Positions 37,747 through 52,700 are shown, counted from the stretch's first letter. The stretch is DNA of 64,000 nt from Rhea pennata (GCF_028389875.1 NC_084671.1:5781001-5845000); one strand, 5' to 3'. Notes: generated by a model not told the origin, from the sequence alone. Numbers and translations are program-made.

Positions 37747-40700
37747 GTAGCCGCGCCGCGCCGCGCCGCGCCGAGCCGCGGCGCGGTGCCCTCCCTCCCC
37801 CCGCCCGGCAGCTCGCCCTCCGCTCCCCGGCGCGGCGCGGGTGCCCGGCCGCGGCGCGGACCCCCCGCTCCCCGCGCTGCCCCCGCGCTGCCGGCGGCGG
37901 CGGCTCGGGGGGCCGCGGCGGGGGCGGCGGCGGCGGCCTGCCCCGAGCGCGGAGGGGCCTGAGGTGGCGGCGGGTCGGGGCGGGCCCGTTCCCGCCATCC
38001 GCCTCTCGGCGGGTTATTTTCTTTTTTTTCCCCCATCTTTTCCCGGCGCCTCCCCCCGCGTTTCGTGATGCCCGCGAGCCGCCGGGGAGCGCGGGCCCGA
38101 GCGGCCGCGCTCCCGCGGGGTGCGCCGGGGGCGGCTCCGAGGCGCGGGCCGCAGCGCCGGGCGCGGGCGGGCGGTGCCCGGGCCGGGGGATGCGCCTGGC
38201 GGGCGACGGCTTTGTGTGCTCGGGGGTCGGGCTGAAGTGTCGCTGAAGGGCTGCCCGGGTGCTGCCACCTGGGCAAGTCTGGACTTCTCGAAATGCAGCT
38301 TGGAAGTGTGAGGTTTTACTGAGGTTTGTCATGCTTGTTTTGGGCATAGTTACAGCATCAGTTACTATAATGTCTGCTACAGATATGTGTTATTAATCCT
38401 AAGCCTAAATAATGTTTGTTCGGGTTTTATTGCTGCACTGTAAGTGCAGATAAGGTTCATGAGAGAAGTCATTGAACCGCTTAACAAATACGTGTGCTTG
38501 TTGTGTGTGTGCTCATCCTTGTTCTTGGCTGCCTTCTCTTCTTCTTTCTCTTGCCTTCGCAGCCCACTTTCCCTTCTCCTGGAAGATGGAGATTTGTCTG
38601 TGTTTGCAATGGTTCCTGCTCCCTTTAATTCAAATTACTGTGAGAGAAAAACAAGCACAGTCAATGAGGAATTAATTGGAATCATGTAAAGCAAGCCTTT
38701 TCAGTCACAGCAATTGAGTAAATTGTGGTAAAATGTTGGATTCATTCTTCTTTTTTCTTTTTTTATAATAATCATGGAATGTCCCAAGCAAAGGATGATA
38801 ATAGCCCAATAAAGCATCCGTCAAAAACAAATGTAATTTAATGTTTTTACAATACCTAAAGCTCTGGTCTTACAAGCACATAAACACATGCTTAAGTATT
38901 TCCAGGACTGCTAATAATTACCTGATGTGTAAGTGTTACCATTTCAGGTTTAAGATTGTGGCCTAAATTTATGATACAGATAGATGTATATTGCTTCTTA
39001 GTAGTTTCCCAGTGTATGTCAACAACAATTGGAAGACAAAACAGTGAACAAAGAATACAGTTTAGTGCCCAGAGGGCTTTCTTAATTGGTCAAAATTAAT
39101 AAAAGAAAAATAGCTTGATTTTTTTTTTTCAGGATAATGCTACAAGTTTCTTCCTTTAGTATTGTCAAATCTGTTTGTTTATTTGGAGGTGCTTCAGATG
39201 CTTTTGAAGTACTTACTTTAGGGTGGTGTGTACCTGCATATGGTATTATGAAGAGCCTGTATTTGCAAGTCTGACATTTCAATACCCATAGTTATTAAGT
39301 AGAGCTATATTCCTTGAAAAGGGTAGGATTCTTATCAGGAGGCAGTGTGTTTGGCTGTGGAAGAGGCTGATGTAATAAAGTTCAATTATAAACACTGTGT
39401 ATAGAAACAAAGTTTTGAATAATTCTTACAGGATTTTGTCTGTCTTCAAAATTGGAGTTGTAGTCAGCCAGCTAAACATGAGATAAGACACAGAAAAAAG
39501 TCTCAATAAAGCAGTTTAAAATTCTTCAAAGCCTACATTGTACATCTTCGATAGGAAGTGATAGCAGGAAGGATGTATTTCATGGACTGTATTTTCATAA
39601 AATGACACATTGCCCAATACCTGTTGCGTAGCTTGGACTCTTCCTTTGGCAAAAGGTAAAAGTTAGAGAAATCTTAATCTTTAAAACAAAGACATTTTAT
39701 AGGTAAAGATTTCAATAATTGTCATACCAATGGTAATTTAACTATAGTAATATGGAGTAGTGAAAAGAGACTGCTCTGTGGGAAGCAGATTGCTAAAGTT
39801 AATGTGTTTCTACACAATTCAAATTTCTGAAATCAAGAAAGCTTGCTGTATAGAGCAGTCTAAAAAACATATGTTATCTAATGGCTAATTTATTTTTTTT
39901 CTTTAGGCAGATATATCTCAAAAGATGGGGGATGGCTTTATGTGTTACTCCATCAACCTGATTATAGCTATTTCATCTCTTTTAAAAAAAATACATATGT
40001 TCCATAAGCTATCCTGACATAGTCACTTAAACACAGAATCTTCGTAGTTCAGTTACTTTGACAAGTATGCAGTTGGACAACGCGTGGCAAATTGCAGGTC
40101 TGCAATTTGACTACAAAGTAAGCATTAAGTTTTAATCATGTTAGCCAGATTCCATTGTGGACAGTTTTCTTCTGCCTATGTGAAACTTTGTTTGTCTTTG
40201 CATTTCGATTAATAGCAGTCACAGAGCATCTCTCTGCCATGTCTTCTACTTTAGAATTGGTAATGCATGTAAATACTTCTTTTATAAGTAGAGAAAATGA
40301 TTCTTAGGCGCTGATTTGGCAAATGTCTCGTTGCAAATTGATGGCTGCAGAACATACTTCTCTTGTTGACTTTTTTTGCATTGAATCACTGAATTCAAGT
40401 CTTGAGAATCTTCTGATGAAGGACATCTGTTAATCAATACTAACTGTTCTAGTAGTTCTTTCCTGCCTGGACTTGGGTTCTGTTGGAATGAAAATGTGCA
40501 AAAGCTGCACTGCTGATTCCTGTGCTACATGTTTTGGGGAATGGAAAGTATGGAAAGGATCTTGAGAAGTGACAGTGCAACAGTTTTTCAATAAAAATGA
40601 CTTTAATCCAGCCTTCCTGCTGAATCGTCTTTATTGTCTCATATTTGAGACAATCGTCTTTATTTTCTTAAAAATTCTAGAAAAGCTGAATGAGATGATA

Positions 40701-43700
40701 GCAAATAATCTTTGCAAAATCAGTAGTATCAGGTGGTATAGGAAGAACAAAGAATTAAGGAAGAAAAAAGCAGAAAAATAGGGAATTAAAGTAGCAGCCC
40801 CATTTGTCAGTAGAAGAAGAATTATTGTCTCTTGAAAATGTAAGTCAGATTTCTGGAAGGAGGAAGGGAAAGTCAAAACAACTAGCCTACAGTTAGACAA
40901 TTAAAGCTGGCATATTTTCATTTCAAAATTCTGTATGTTGCTGCATTGGCTTGCATTTTAGAACTCTATTTTGCGTGAATATATGAAACAACCTCTATTC
41001 AGAAAAATTAGTGAAGGCTAAAAAGAGCAAAGAATAAAACAAATGTTTATGTTTTTATAAGATACCTACAGAGCAAAAATATCTGTTAATCTTTTTCTAT
41101 AAAGAAAAGTTAGTATGTTGTGGCTAACATAGCCTCCGTAATCTAGAAGAACTGGTTTCTCTGCTAGGCTCTGCCACAGCTTCTTTTAAGAGTCCTGGAG
41201 CAATCCACACACTGGTCATTAGTGCAAGAGTTGGACAGTTTTACCTTTGTTAGTCACTGAAGAGGATAGTCCTAACAGCAAAGGTCATACCTGGCATGTT
41301 TGGTTTTTTTGTTTTTGTTTCCCCTTCAGTCTGTGATCTATTGAATCATGTTATTTTGTGTATTCTTTCTTTGTACTAGTGTGTCTTGATTTCTTGTATG
41401 CCAAATATAAAAGTTTCAACAGAATGGATGAGAAGTATCCTCTTCCCTCCCTCATCACATCTTATAACCTTATGTTTAGGTATGAATATGCTCAAGAATA
41501 GAGGATTAGTCTCACGTGATGTGGATGAGCACTGCTGCTTAAAAGAAACTGCTAATGTCTTGTGTATAGCTTGATGCATTTAGCATCCTCTGAAATATTA
41601 ACATATCTGAGTCTCTAATAGGACAGAAGCAGAAGAACTAGTTTGTATTAGCCATAGTCTTAGCTAGTTACTGGGTTAGAGAGGAGTGATGGTATTCACG
41701 ACACTTAGTTATAGGTGCTTTATTTAGGTGAGTGCCTTAGTTTGGTGGGTGATCTCCCTACGCTTTGGTATCTTGGTGGAAGAAGGTGATGCAGAGGGAC
41801 CATTTCTTTTTAGGGATTGGTTTAGATTTTCCAGAGGTATTTGGATGTGTAAAATGCTACCAGTTGTTTAGTAGGGTTTACTTTAAGCACTTAAGCCATT
41901 AGGAACTTCACTTTATCAACTGTATTGAACGTTAGGCATTTAGAAAATCCTGGTAAACATTTGTCTGCAGATTTAAGTGTCAACATTTCCTGAAGATTTA
42001 TGTGTCAATGCTTGCTGGCCTGAGTGTGCTTCAGATATGGTAAGGCCATACACAGACTGAAGGTAGATTTCAAAAGCAGTTGGCAGTGGTAACTTGAGGC
42101 TGTATGTGTTTGTACACCTTTATGAAGCGTGCATCATATAACCCTGGTTCCTCTGATTAATTGCTATAATTAATTACAAATGGTAATGTCATCCTGGGAG
42201 TGAAAAGGGACTTGGGAGGGATAATGAGATCCCTCAAAGGCACAGAGCTAGTGGTGGAGCCAGCATGGAGCCACTTGCACTCCCCTCTGGAGGAAGTCCT
42301 CATGGGAGAATGAGCAAATGGCATGCTATACACAGGTGATACAGCCTGGGAGTCAAGAAGGAAGGAAAAGGATAATCTTGTAATTCAGCCCAAACTTTGG
42401 TGTGCACAGACCGCCTTCAGAGAAGATAATTTAAATGCAGTTGTCTTGCCCCCATAGCATGAGGAGGGATATTAGAACATGGGTTGACATAGTCTAATTT
42501 TGGACTGTCATAGCCTGTCAGTTTGAAAAAGAGGCTGCATATGACTAATCTGCTTAAATTTCTTGTTTTCTTCATCTGAAAATTGTATAAGCTATTAGGC
42601 TTCAGAAGTCTTCTCTGAAGGACAGCGTTCTAAAAAATCTAAGTTTTCAAAGGTAGGACCAAAAAAGATAACTAATTATTCCTTTCAGTGAAATTGAAGA
42701 ATGAAAGACAACCATCAATCCTTGTAATACTTTTGTCTGCACATGAAAAAACTTGTGTTAGTGGCAGTCATCATTTACTCTGTCCTTATTTCCAGAAACC
42801 TTGTTTATATTCTGGAAGGAAAACGTCCTACCTTGAGTCATGCCAGTCTTCTTACAAATGTGATGATAGGCTGGAGGAAAGAGTGAAATTTCAGTTCACC
42901 AATATGCTCTGGTCCTTTGGCATCTATTGGATGTTTCCAAGAGAAAGAGGAACTATATAAGCTGTATGTAGGTAGAGATGAAGAGAAAGAAGTTCGTGGG
43001 TGCACTAGTGCTAATAGCTCGGTTCAGATATTTGCTTTTAATATAGATAGGCTGCTTTTCTTCAGTCCCATTCAGAGGTTTAATTAAATGGGAAGTACAG
43101 CTCTGTATTGAAGGAAGGTCAGGATGCACTGTGCTGTTCTTTGATTTGGGAGATAATGGTAAAATTTTAAGTCGGTGAAGATGAACAGGATTTTCCATTC
43201 ACATCAGTGAGTCCAGAAGGTCATCAGATTTGAAAATCTTATTTTTGTTTTATGGGTGCATATAGGACAGAATTCTGATAGGAATGCTTGAGAATTATTT
43301 TTTAAAATCTTCTAGTATTTCTGTGCAGTTACCAGTGAAAAAAAGCAGGGTAAGCACTGTTTTTTTTCCTGTCTTTTTGTTGATGGAGCTCTTTGACTAG
43401 CTAAATAAGAAATTACATTTGACTTACTTTATGGCATTCTTCCAGAGTACATAAATTATCAGGGATTATAAAACTCTTAAATCTTACGTGTTCCCTAGTG
43501 ATAACTTGTGTTATTTCATATGTGAGATTAAAGTAGATGCAAAGCTATCAAATAAAATCTAGGATGAAAGTACTTGGAAGCCTAATGCTATTCTATTTTT
43601 TTAATTAATTGAAGATAGTCTAATCATAGAATTTTAATTGAGAAGACATTTTACAACCTTTCATAAATATGTTCTCATTTCTTTTCTCTGAATCTTTGTG

Positions 43701-46700
43701 TTTTTCCTAGAAAAGTAAACTTTAAATACCAGAAGGCATTAGTACAGCTTGTAAGGCTATGTCATCTGTTTTAAAACACTATAATTTATGTCAAAATACA
43801 CCTTGATTCATTTGTATAATCTTTTTCTAAATGTATGAAACTTGAAATGTCTGATGTTTGGCTGTTCTTACTGTTGAACATAAAGATTTGTTAAACTGCA
43901 TCTTTAAAAGCATGCTTAAAAGATTCTGAAATTTCCAGTTCTTCTGTTGATTTCATTTAATGATGGAATTTGGTGTTTTTTTTCCATGAGTCATTTGTTT
44001 TAATACTGTAACAGAAGCCTGGCCCTGAAAATAAAGGGATGAAAATAAGATGAAAAATGTGGGTTAAATAACAGGAAAATATTTCTCAGAAGGAGCTCAG
44101 TTAGACTGTGGCAGTGTCTCTCAGAAAAAGAGCCCTTTTGCTTGGGAAATTATAAAACTATTCCACAGAAAAGGACAAAGCAATAGATGATAAGGAGCAA
44201 TCTGAAAAAACACCCGTTGGTGCCAGCGACTGCCTTTATAGCATATCGCATGACTTACTGGAATCATAAATATTTAAGAAAAGAACATGAAAAACTAGCA
44301 GACAAATTAAGTGATGTAAATGTCTGTAGTTTTTTTGGCAAAGCTGTTTTATAGTCTGTGTTGCAGAGAGTAACAGTTGCCCTATGTGTTGTTGTACTAA
44401 GTATAATAGGAAATGTTAGAAACGCATTGTTCTAAAATGCAACTGCTATGTGTAGTCATCAGTGTCCATGGTACCTTAGCATGTGTACCACACAGTAGCA
44501 ATGGTACGCCTATATTCATTTTCTTCAAATTAATTGTAACTCATTTTGCCGTTATAAACCAAATCTGTTTTGGTACCAAACTTGGTAGCATCTTCAGTGA
44601 TTTACAGTTATATGATATTAAGAGGACAGTAAGTTGTAGCATATAAATTATGTATATAAATGCAATGCCAGTTAGTGAATACTTTTCCATGAATTATGTG
44701 TTGCTTTATACAGCTTTTTAAAATTTGTAAAGTAAAAAAGAAATATTGAACATAGAGAAACAGTTAGTTTCATCTGTATAAGGAATCATCGTGTCAGGAT
44801 CATCTGGCTTAATTCAGGCATGTGGTTTTTAAACCTATCTGAACTGGTGAGTGTGTATTTCTGTGTGTGTATAAGGAATTCATCATTTAAAAAAAAAATC
44901 TTGATAATTTCAGAATTTAACAGGCTACAGAGTGCTGTTAGTAATTTGGATATCTTATGTCTATATTTGGTTTAAAATTGTCCTCAGGTAGGAATAGCAA
45001 TAATCTCATCTAGAATGATAATTCATTAACCAGTTTCTTTTGAAAGTTAGCAAACTGTTGAAAATTAACAGCTGGCTGTCTGAAGCTTTTATGTCCTGTG
45101 TATCAATGTCTGCTTGACCTTGCATTTTCACTTACCGGACTTTTTCCAATATCATGATTATTCGTCTTAAAAGTGATAATGGAGGTTGTATATGTTTACT
45201 GAGCATTAAAAATATCTTCTCTTTAAATAGAATGTTTTCCTATATATCCCTGTAAATCACTGATTTATTTTGTGGCTTCTGTATTCCATTTCTGTGGCTA
45301 GCATGAGAAGAATAGGTAGAGAAATTATATTGCCAGTCTGAAAAAATGTCCTAGTATTACTCTTGTAATTGACCTGTTAGTAGCAGAAGGAGTGTGTGTG
45401 TATTCAGGAGAATTAAGTCTTATTTATATAAATATTAATATTTTAATATATATTAATTTTACATAATTGAAAATGCCTGTTTTCATCCTTCTGTCTTACA
45501 CATCTTTGCATTCTGTTACCTATCTGCAAATTTTTAAACTTACAAGATATATTAATGTATGCAGAATGAGGACTCCTTTTGCTGTAAAATGGCTATTTTA
45601 AAGTTCATGCACCTTATCCTGTTGTGTTCCATACTGTTGCTCCTAATATCTAGATTGGGAGAATCTTCTTGATGGTCTGCTGAAGTTTAAGTCAATTTTG
45701 TAGCCGTGCAGTAGTACTGAAACCTTCTAACCAAACTGAAGTCTTTCTACTTCTCTACATGGTTTTCATTCCTCCTTCACGTGAAATTCAAGCTGTCTTG
45801 TATTCTGCTAATATGTCTGCATTGCTGTCACCTCATACCATTTCTAATTCCTCTCTCCATATTGTTTTTCTTTGCTCTCAGCTTCATAGCTATTTTCATG
45901 CAGACTTGTGTGCATTAAGCAGCTTTCCATTTGCCAAGTGCCTAGTATTTTCTCTTTCTCCTTCCTCAGTTCCTCTTTTATTTTTTTCTTTTTACAGAGC
46001 TGTCAGTTTTAGTTCGTTGTGTATCTTTGCGTCATCCAACATTAGAATTAGTGCTTTTTTAAATGTAGATAGAAAGCTCTTTGGAAAAATGGTTTGACCT
46101 ATTTTAACATCTTCTATTTTTTGTTTGTATTGCCATAAAATAGTTATGACTTTAGAGTACCTGATTTTTGAGTCCAGATGAGCATATTCCCCATGTGTTT
46201 AATCCTGTATTAATTTTCATTTTTATTATTGTAGGAGGTTGGTGAGCCATTCAAAGAGGAGAAGGCTGTTGCCAAATACTTACGTTTCAACTGTCCAACA
46301 AAATCTACCAACATGATGGGCCACCGAGTTGATTATTTTATTGGTAGGGTTAACCAAGAATGATACTGTCTCCTTACTAATATTGGGGGGGGGGGTGTTT
46401 TATTCTTTTATTGAAGAAGTACTAATCTTACAGTTTGGTTTTGCAAACTTATCTAGGCATTAGATAGCCATAAGACTAATCTTATCGGCCTGAAGTAAAC
46501 ACAGTAAACTTTATCAGCTTCTCACTTTGTAGTCTTAATGGTGTACAGCTGTTCAGAATGATGAATTCAAGAATAGTGGATCCTCTCGTTTTAAAAATCA
46601 AAGGATATGGAACCAGAACTAGTTGGTGTGGTTCAAGGAACATAAGCTAAGTGTTACAATTGAGTTAATTTTAACATTTTTATTCTGTTTTTTCCTCCAG

Positions 46701-49700
46701 CCTCAAAAGCTGTGGATTGCCTCTTGGATTCTAAATGGGCAAAGGCAAAGAAAGGAGAAGAAGCTTTATTTACAACTCGGGAGTCGGTAGTTGATTACTG
46801 CAACAGGTTTGACTTTCTGGTCTAATTCATCAGTTTTAATATTGAGTACAGTTGTCAAGGCGTCTTACGTTACTTAGGAACCTGTTCCACTTATGCGTCT
46901 TTGAAAAAGGGACTTACTGCTTTCTAAAACACTTGTGTTACAGTATATAAATAATGGTTGTTGTTTTATTAGTATGTTTGAGGGTGTCACACAAGAAACA
47001 AAAAATGTAGCTTAATTATCTTTGTTCTCATAACTGTGTCATGCTGCTTGTGGCAGTAAGAAAAAAACTTTCTCTAAATTTTTATGGTTATTTTAAGGCA
47101 GTAGGATTAGAACTCCCAAATTTCTCCTTTCCTTGTATCTAGACTAGCATTATGACAGAAGCTGGTGTCTTCATTTGAAAATACCGTGGATGATGGTGAC
47201 CTCTTAGTCATGCTATTCACTAACGTATTAGATAATCTCTACTGATAGCTAATAACATAACTGTGTATAAACGTTACTATTTCAATGCTTAAATGTATCA
47301 TTCAACCTTTTTCATTTTAAGACTCCTGAAAAAACAGTTCTTTCATCGAGCATTAAAAGTGATGAAAATGAAACCTGACAAGGATATAAAGAAAGAAAAG
47401 GAAAAGGGAAAGGCTGAGAGTGGGAAAGAAGAGGAGAAAAAGAGCAAGAAGGAAGGTGGCAAAGATGAAAAAACTAAGAAGGAGAAAGAAAAAGAAAAGA
47501 AAAAGGATGGTGAAAAAGAAGAGTGTAAGAAGGTAAGTGCAATCTATGAGAGAAGAACCAAAGCTGTTACTATACCTAACTTGTTAGTTACAAATTTAAT
47601 ATTGTCAAGATTACATGGACTTTAAAACACATTTGTTGGTTCTGAAATGTGGCATATCTTTTTGTCTGTTTTATACTTAAAAAAAAAAAAAAAAAAAAAG
47701 GAGCTATTCAGATTTTGATCTGAATCCAAAAAAGAGACTTCAGTTGGGCCTGTCTGTGTCGTTATCTTGTAATATGGACAGTTGATCAAAAGCTACCTCC
47801 ATTCAGCTGCAATGGGCAGTGATTCTTTGTGCAAGTTTACTTTAACTGCACTGACTTTGATATGTTATGTCACAGGCATTTATATTTTATGCTACATAAG
47901 TTAAATGGAAATCCCATTTTGCAATGTTTGGTAGTAAGAATGTTTGGACTGTAATATTTGATACTTGGTGCTTGTAAACACTTCAGTAGCAGTGGGCATT
48001 TTTGTGTATGAAAACTCCATTGTTAATCTACATAATGCCTAATTTTCCCAACTTAAATTTACTTTTTAAAAAAATTCAAACTTACTGCACAAGTTCTCAT
48101 GTGTCCTGATATGTTTTGTTAGCAAAACCAAATTTCTAAATTAAGATGAGAAGAATCCACAGGAGAAACTTGATGAAGAGAGACATTTTTTTTTTCTTTT
48201 GTGGGTAGTGGTTTGAATCCAGTGAGTAGTGCTCAAGAGTTGTTCCCATTCTAACACTAAGTAAAATAATTGCATATTTAGTCAAAGGTTTAGGATGAAG
48301 ATCTACATCTCAGAAGAAAAGTTACACAGCTATCAAAGAAATTAAAAACACAGGAAGCTTTCCTAGCAGTCTAAACATAGAGGTCAGCAACCTGTCAGCC
48401 TCTTGAGATAGCCTAAAAAGCAGATTTTGAAAGTTGGGAACTTTTGTCAATTGTCTGTAATCTGGAGTGTTATAGTATTAAATGTAATGCTAATTTTAAA
48501 CTAATCATTAATTATTCAGCTAATACTTTAGTGGAAGACATAAGCCAGTGGGTAATGACTTAAGCAACAACAAAGGACAAAAATTAGGAAGTTAATTTCA
48601 AACAAAGAAATAAGCAGAGGGAAGGAAACAGGAGACAGGAAAGAGGGAAGCACAAGACCACAAAGTGATTGGGAAAGGTAGAGGGTAAAAAGGCTGAAGT
48701 TGATTCTGAAAGAATGCCTAAGCAGTGCATATGCCACCAAGATACCAAATAACTCTAATGAAAAGTAAGTGGTTAAGAGTGTTGTACTCCACTCTTGATC
48801 TTTGTACAAACTTTGTGTTAGTATCAGTGGAGCTTTGCTATGCATTTGAACATGTGCATTTGAATTCTGAAGTTACACTCCGATTTTTAAACAATAATCA
48901 AAAAGTAAATTTTTTATTTTTTCATAATTTTCCTTTATTCATGAGATACCCAATCAATAGTAAATGAGAACAGGAGGAAATAAAGCATCTATTCTTAAGA
49001 TCACTTTTTTTTTTTTTTTAAGTTTGTGGAAAGTTGGGGCTCAGTGTGCTTAAATACTAGAAATAAAGATCCTCTGAAATATTTTTTTATAATTTGCCTT
49101 TGTTGTCAGGATGAGACCCCGGGAACACCCAAAAAAAAAGAAACTAAGAGGAAATTCAAACTTGAGCCGCATGAAGACCAAGTTTTCTTGGATGGAAATG
49201 AGGTGAGATAAATAGATACTTTGTAAATTTAGTGTCAGTGTACTACTGCCAGCTAATAGCTTACATTACTGGATTTTTGCGTACTCGTCCTGTTGAAAGA
49301 AAAATGAACGGAAACCTAATGGTCCACCTTGAAATACCAGATTTGGGATATCTGCAGGGGACGTTAGAAGGAGATGGCTGGATGTAGGACAGTATTGTAA
49401 GAAATCTAAAAGAAAATTTTATTCCTGGTAGTTTAAATTTTAGTGGATGTCAGGTGAGATTTTTGTCTTCATGATGTAGTTAAGTATTGGAACGGTCTCC
49501 ACGCTTGTAGGTTTTCAAGACAAGACTGGATTAAACCATGAGTAACATGATCTGACACCATAGTTTACTCTACCTTGAGCAGGAGGATGGACTAGAAAAC
49601 TCCTGAGGTCCCTTCCAGCCTGAATTATCCTGTGATTGTAGTCATGCTGAAGTATTTCTAAACAAAAATCAAGCCTCTTAGATCATCAAATTCAGTCACA

Positions 49701-52700
49701 ACAGCAGAAATCATAAGAATTTACCATTCATCAAAAGTATCTGCTATCCAGAGGCAGCTTGAACCTGTGACCTGAGCTGATGGCTGAGACTTGGGCATAC
49801 CTGAATTCTAATCCTACTTTACTACTGAAATTGTGTGTGGTCCTAAATACTTCTCTGTACTTCCCTTTTCTAGAAGACAAAGAATTTAATTCACTAATAG
49901 TGAATCTCTTCAAAGCTAGAAGCAATTCTTGTTTCTACTTTGTGGACCTCAAACTTACTTTCTTGCTCAAACTTTTGGCTTCATGCTCAATAACATTAAT
50001 GCATGAAGAAAAAAAGCTTGACTCAATGATAGCTCTGTATCTTTCACTTATCGGTTTACTGTCTGAATGTTTTCTCCAAATGTTTATGTGACCTCTAAGT
50101 TATTCTGACTAAAATTTCTTTAATGATGTAATTCTTCAAGAAATACACTCTTCTCCCCTTTTTTCCCTTCCTCTCCTCTCAAATATGGTTTCACTATATG
50201 TTACTGCCTTCCTCATGATAAGCTGGGAAGGAGACACCTTGGATACCCTGCTTTTCACACATGTAGTTTTTTATGGATGAATGAATGGAAGAATTTTTAA
50301 TAATATCAGAAAGTTACAGAGCTGCATGTTTCTTAATCTGAAGGATTGGTTGGGCAGCTTGAGAAGCATCTACCAGCAGCAGAAAGTGATCTTTAAGAAT
50401 TAGCAAAATGATTACCCATTTTTTTCCTAGCTATCACAAGCAGGAGTTTATGGTAAAATGATAGTTCATATTACAGGAAACATACTCTATTGGCATTTAT
50501 TGCAAAATACCAAAAGGTGAAATTATTTGAGTGCTGCGTGAATACAAGCCCTAGAGCAGACAAGGGGATGGACCTTATAAACTAATAATGGCACTTTGTC
50601 CAAGCTGGAAGTCTCCTGCCTTAACCGTATGCCTGCCAGCACAGCCAGTGTGCAGCACTGGTAAATCTGTTGTGTGTCCTGCTTCAGTAGCATAGTGTCC
50701 CTGAGCCTTCTGCCATCAGGTTCAGGTTATAATCAGTACGCAGCTCGGGCAAGTGGTATGGGCACGCAGGCGTGCAGTCCCATGGCTCTCTATATACCTT
50801 TGCTGCTTTTTCACTGACAGAAACCTGTTTCCAGTCTCATCCGAAGGTAACACTTCCTATGATATATTGCCTCTTGCCCTACTGTTCTGCCCTGATTTGG
50901 TACTGACCACAGTGCCATTTATTCAGTGTGAAGTAATGTAGCATTGCAGTAAGCATTTGGATGAGAAAAATCTGAAGTCATTTATCAGACAACTTGCTTT
51001 TGAAATGTTAAAAGAGATTATTTCTATTGTAGGTGTATGTGTGGATCTATGACCCTGTTCACTTCAAAACATTTGCCATGGGACTTGTACTTGGTAAGTA
51101 ATTATCAGAGACATATCTGTCCTTGGGAAAAATTGTCTCTTTCTAGGACAGATTTTTTATTCTTCAGATTCAGCATAGTTTGGTACCAATCATAATATAT
51201 AAATCTTGATCTCTTAGTTTGGAGGTACACGTGCAAGAAAACTCATGAAATAATATGACTGAAACATGCTTTACCAAACATCTGAAAAAGATGTTGATTT
51301 CAGTTGCTTTAAGGTAATGAGTAAGTTGCTCAGTAGCTAAAACCTACAAATTTAAATAAAAATGTGAAAGATGTTAAAGCTAACAGACAATTGTACTGTT
51401 AGTCTAACATCCCTAACACCCCTTACCTGTACCTTCCAACCTCTTTACATTGAGAGAACCACCTCTACAGAGAATTCGTGTCAACCTTGGGACCACATTC
51501 AGCTGTTAGATCAATTCTTGGGCCAACATCAACTCCATTCAGCTTCTTGTGCCTGCTGTTTCCTGATGGCTGGTTTTAGGCAGCCTCCCCACTCATTTTT
51601 TTGATTAGGTTCTCTCTCCAGAGGTGCTTTATTTTCTCTTATTGACTAGGTACAGTGACTCACTCAGACCTCTTGAATGTGGTCCTTGGTGACCCACTAT
51701 GAAAAAGGGAACAGTGGAAGTATACTAGGTTTCAGTCAAGGCCTAAGATACTGTCATATAATTGATGACATGGAGCTACTGGGGAGATTCCAGCGTAGGG
51801 CTACAAAGATGATCAGAGGGCTGGAGCATCTGCCCTACGAGGAAAGACTGCGAGAGCTGGGCCTCTTCAGCCTGGGGAGGAGAAGACTGAGGGGGGGGAT
51901 CTTATCAATGTGTATAAGTACCTGAAGGGAGGGTGTCAAGAGGATGGGGCTGGACTCTTTTCAGTTGTCCCATGTGACAGGACAAGAGGCAATGGGCAGA
52001 AATTGAAGCACAGGAAGACCCACCTGAACATGAGGGGGAATTTCTTCCCTGTGAGAGAGACGGAGCACTGGCACAGGTTGTCCAGAGAGGTTGTGGAGTC
52101 TCCTTCTCTGGAGACACTCGAGGCCCGCCTGGATGCAACCCTGTCTAACATGCTCTAGGTGACCCTACTGAGCAGGGAGGTTGAACTAGATGATCTCCAG
52201 AGGTCCCTTCCAACCTTACTGATTCTATGATAGGTACCTTGCTAAAACAGTATCTTGAATAGATTGTTTATGGTAAGCCTAGAAGTTTTATACACTTACC
52301 AGGAAAGCGAAGGGGGGAGAAGAAGAAAAAAAAGCTGCTTATACTTCTCTTCTTATCTTTTTATATTTAGTGATTGCTGTTATAGCTGCAACTCTCTTTC
52401 CACTCTGGCCAGCAGAAATGCGTGTTGGTGTTTATTACCTCAGTGTAGGTGCAGGCTGTTTTGTAGCCAGTATTCTTCTTCTTGCAGTTGGTAAGTGTCA
52501 GTCATGTTTATTTTATCTGCAAGTAAAGGCTAAAAGGGCAGAAAAATGGGCTAATTTTTAAAGTTGTCTGGGATGTGTGAAACTGAATTACCTGTAAGTA
52601 TTTTATTACTAACAGTAGCCAGCCTCGTTACTTCCAGCCAGACTGATATATCTCCTTGGTGACCACTAGGTGTCAGACTTGTGCCACAGAAATAAATACT

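Larger units (their letters stand above)
37285..38260. promoter_or_regulatory. SEC62: CpG island promoter of SEC62
   Basis: Base composition changes abruptly from AT-rich to CpG-dense. The region before the start codon has several GC boxes (GGGCGGG around 37536, GGGGCGGGG runs at about 37588-37608) and no TATA box, as expected for a housekeeping gene with dispersed starts. A CCACGTCA element and a YY1-type motif sit at its 3' side. Long open frames of up to 316 codons here are by-products of high GC content, not genes. A bidirectional transcript is possible but not shown. Confidence 0.85.

Noticed and set aside
37296-38347. Several long open frames on both strands (up to 316 codons)
   Set aside because: They lie in the CpG island; GC-rich DNA lacks stop codons, the products are arginine/alanine/proline/glycine-rich low-complexity, and the SEC62 promoter and exon 1 explain the region.
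42200-42275. MIR-like wording (GGCACAGAGCTAGTGG, GGAGCCAG)
   Set aside because: Only short matches to the MIR core and no flanking similarity; cannot be separated from chance.
43622-43665. AATCATAGAATT followed by a GAAGACATTTTA stretch, like a reversed CR1 3' end
   Set aside because: Only about 12 bases fit well and the continuation is too diverged to support a CR1 call.
51677-52158. Open frames that look protein-like ([19 protein letters not shown])
   Set aside because: They are remnants of the CR1 LINE, not a host gene.
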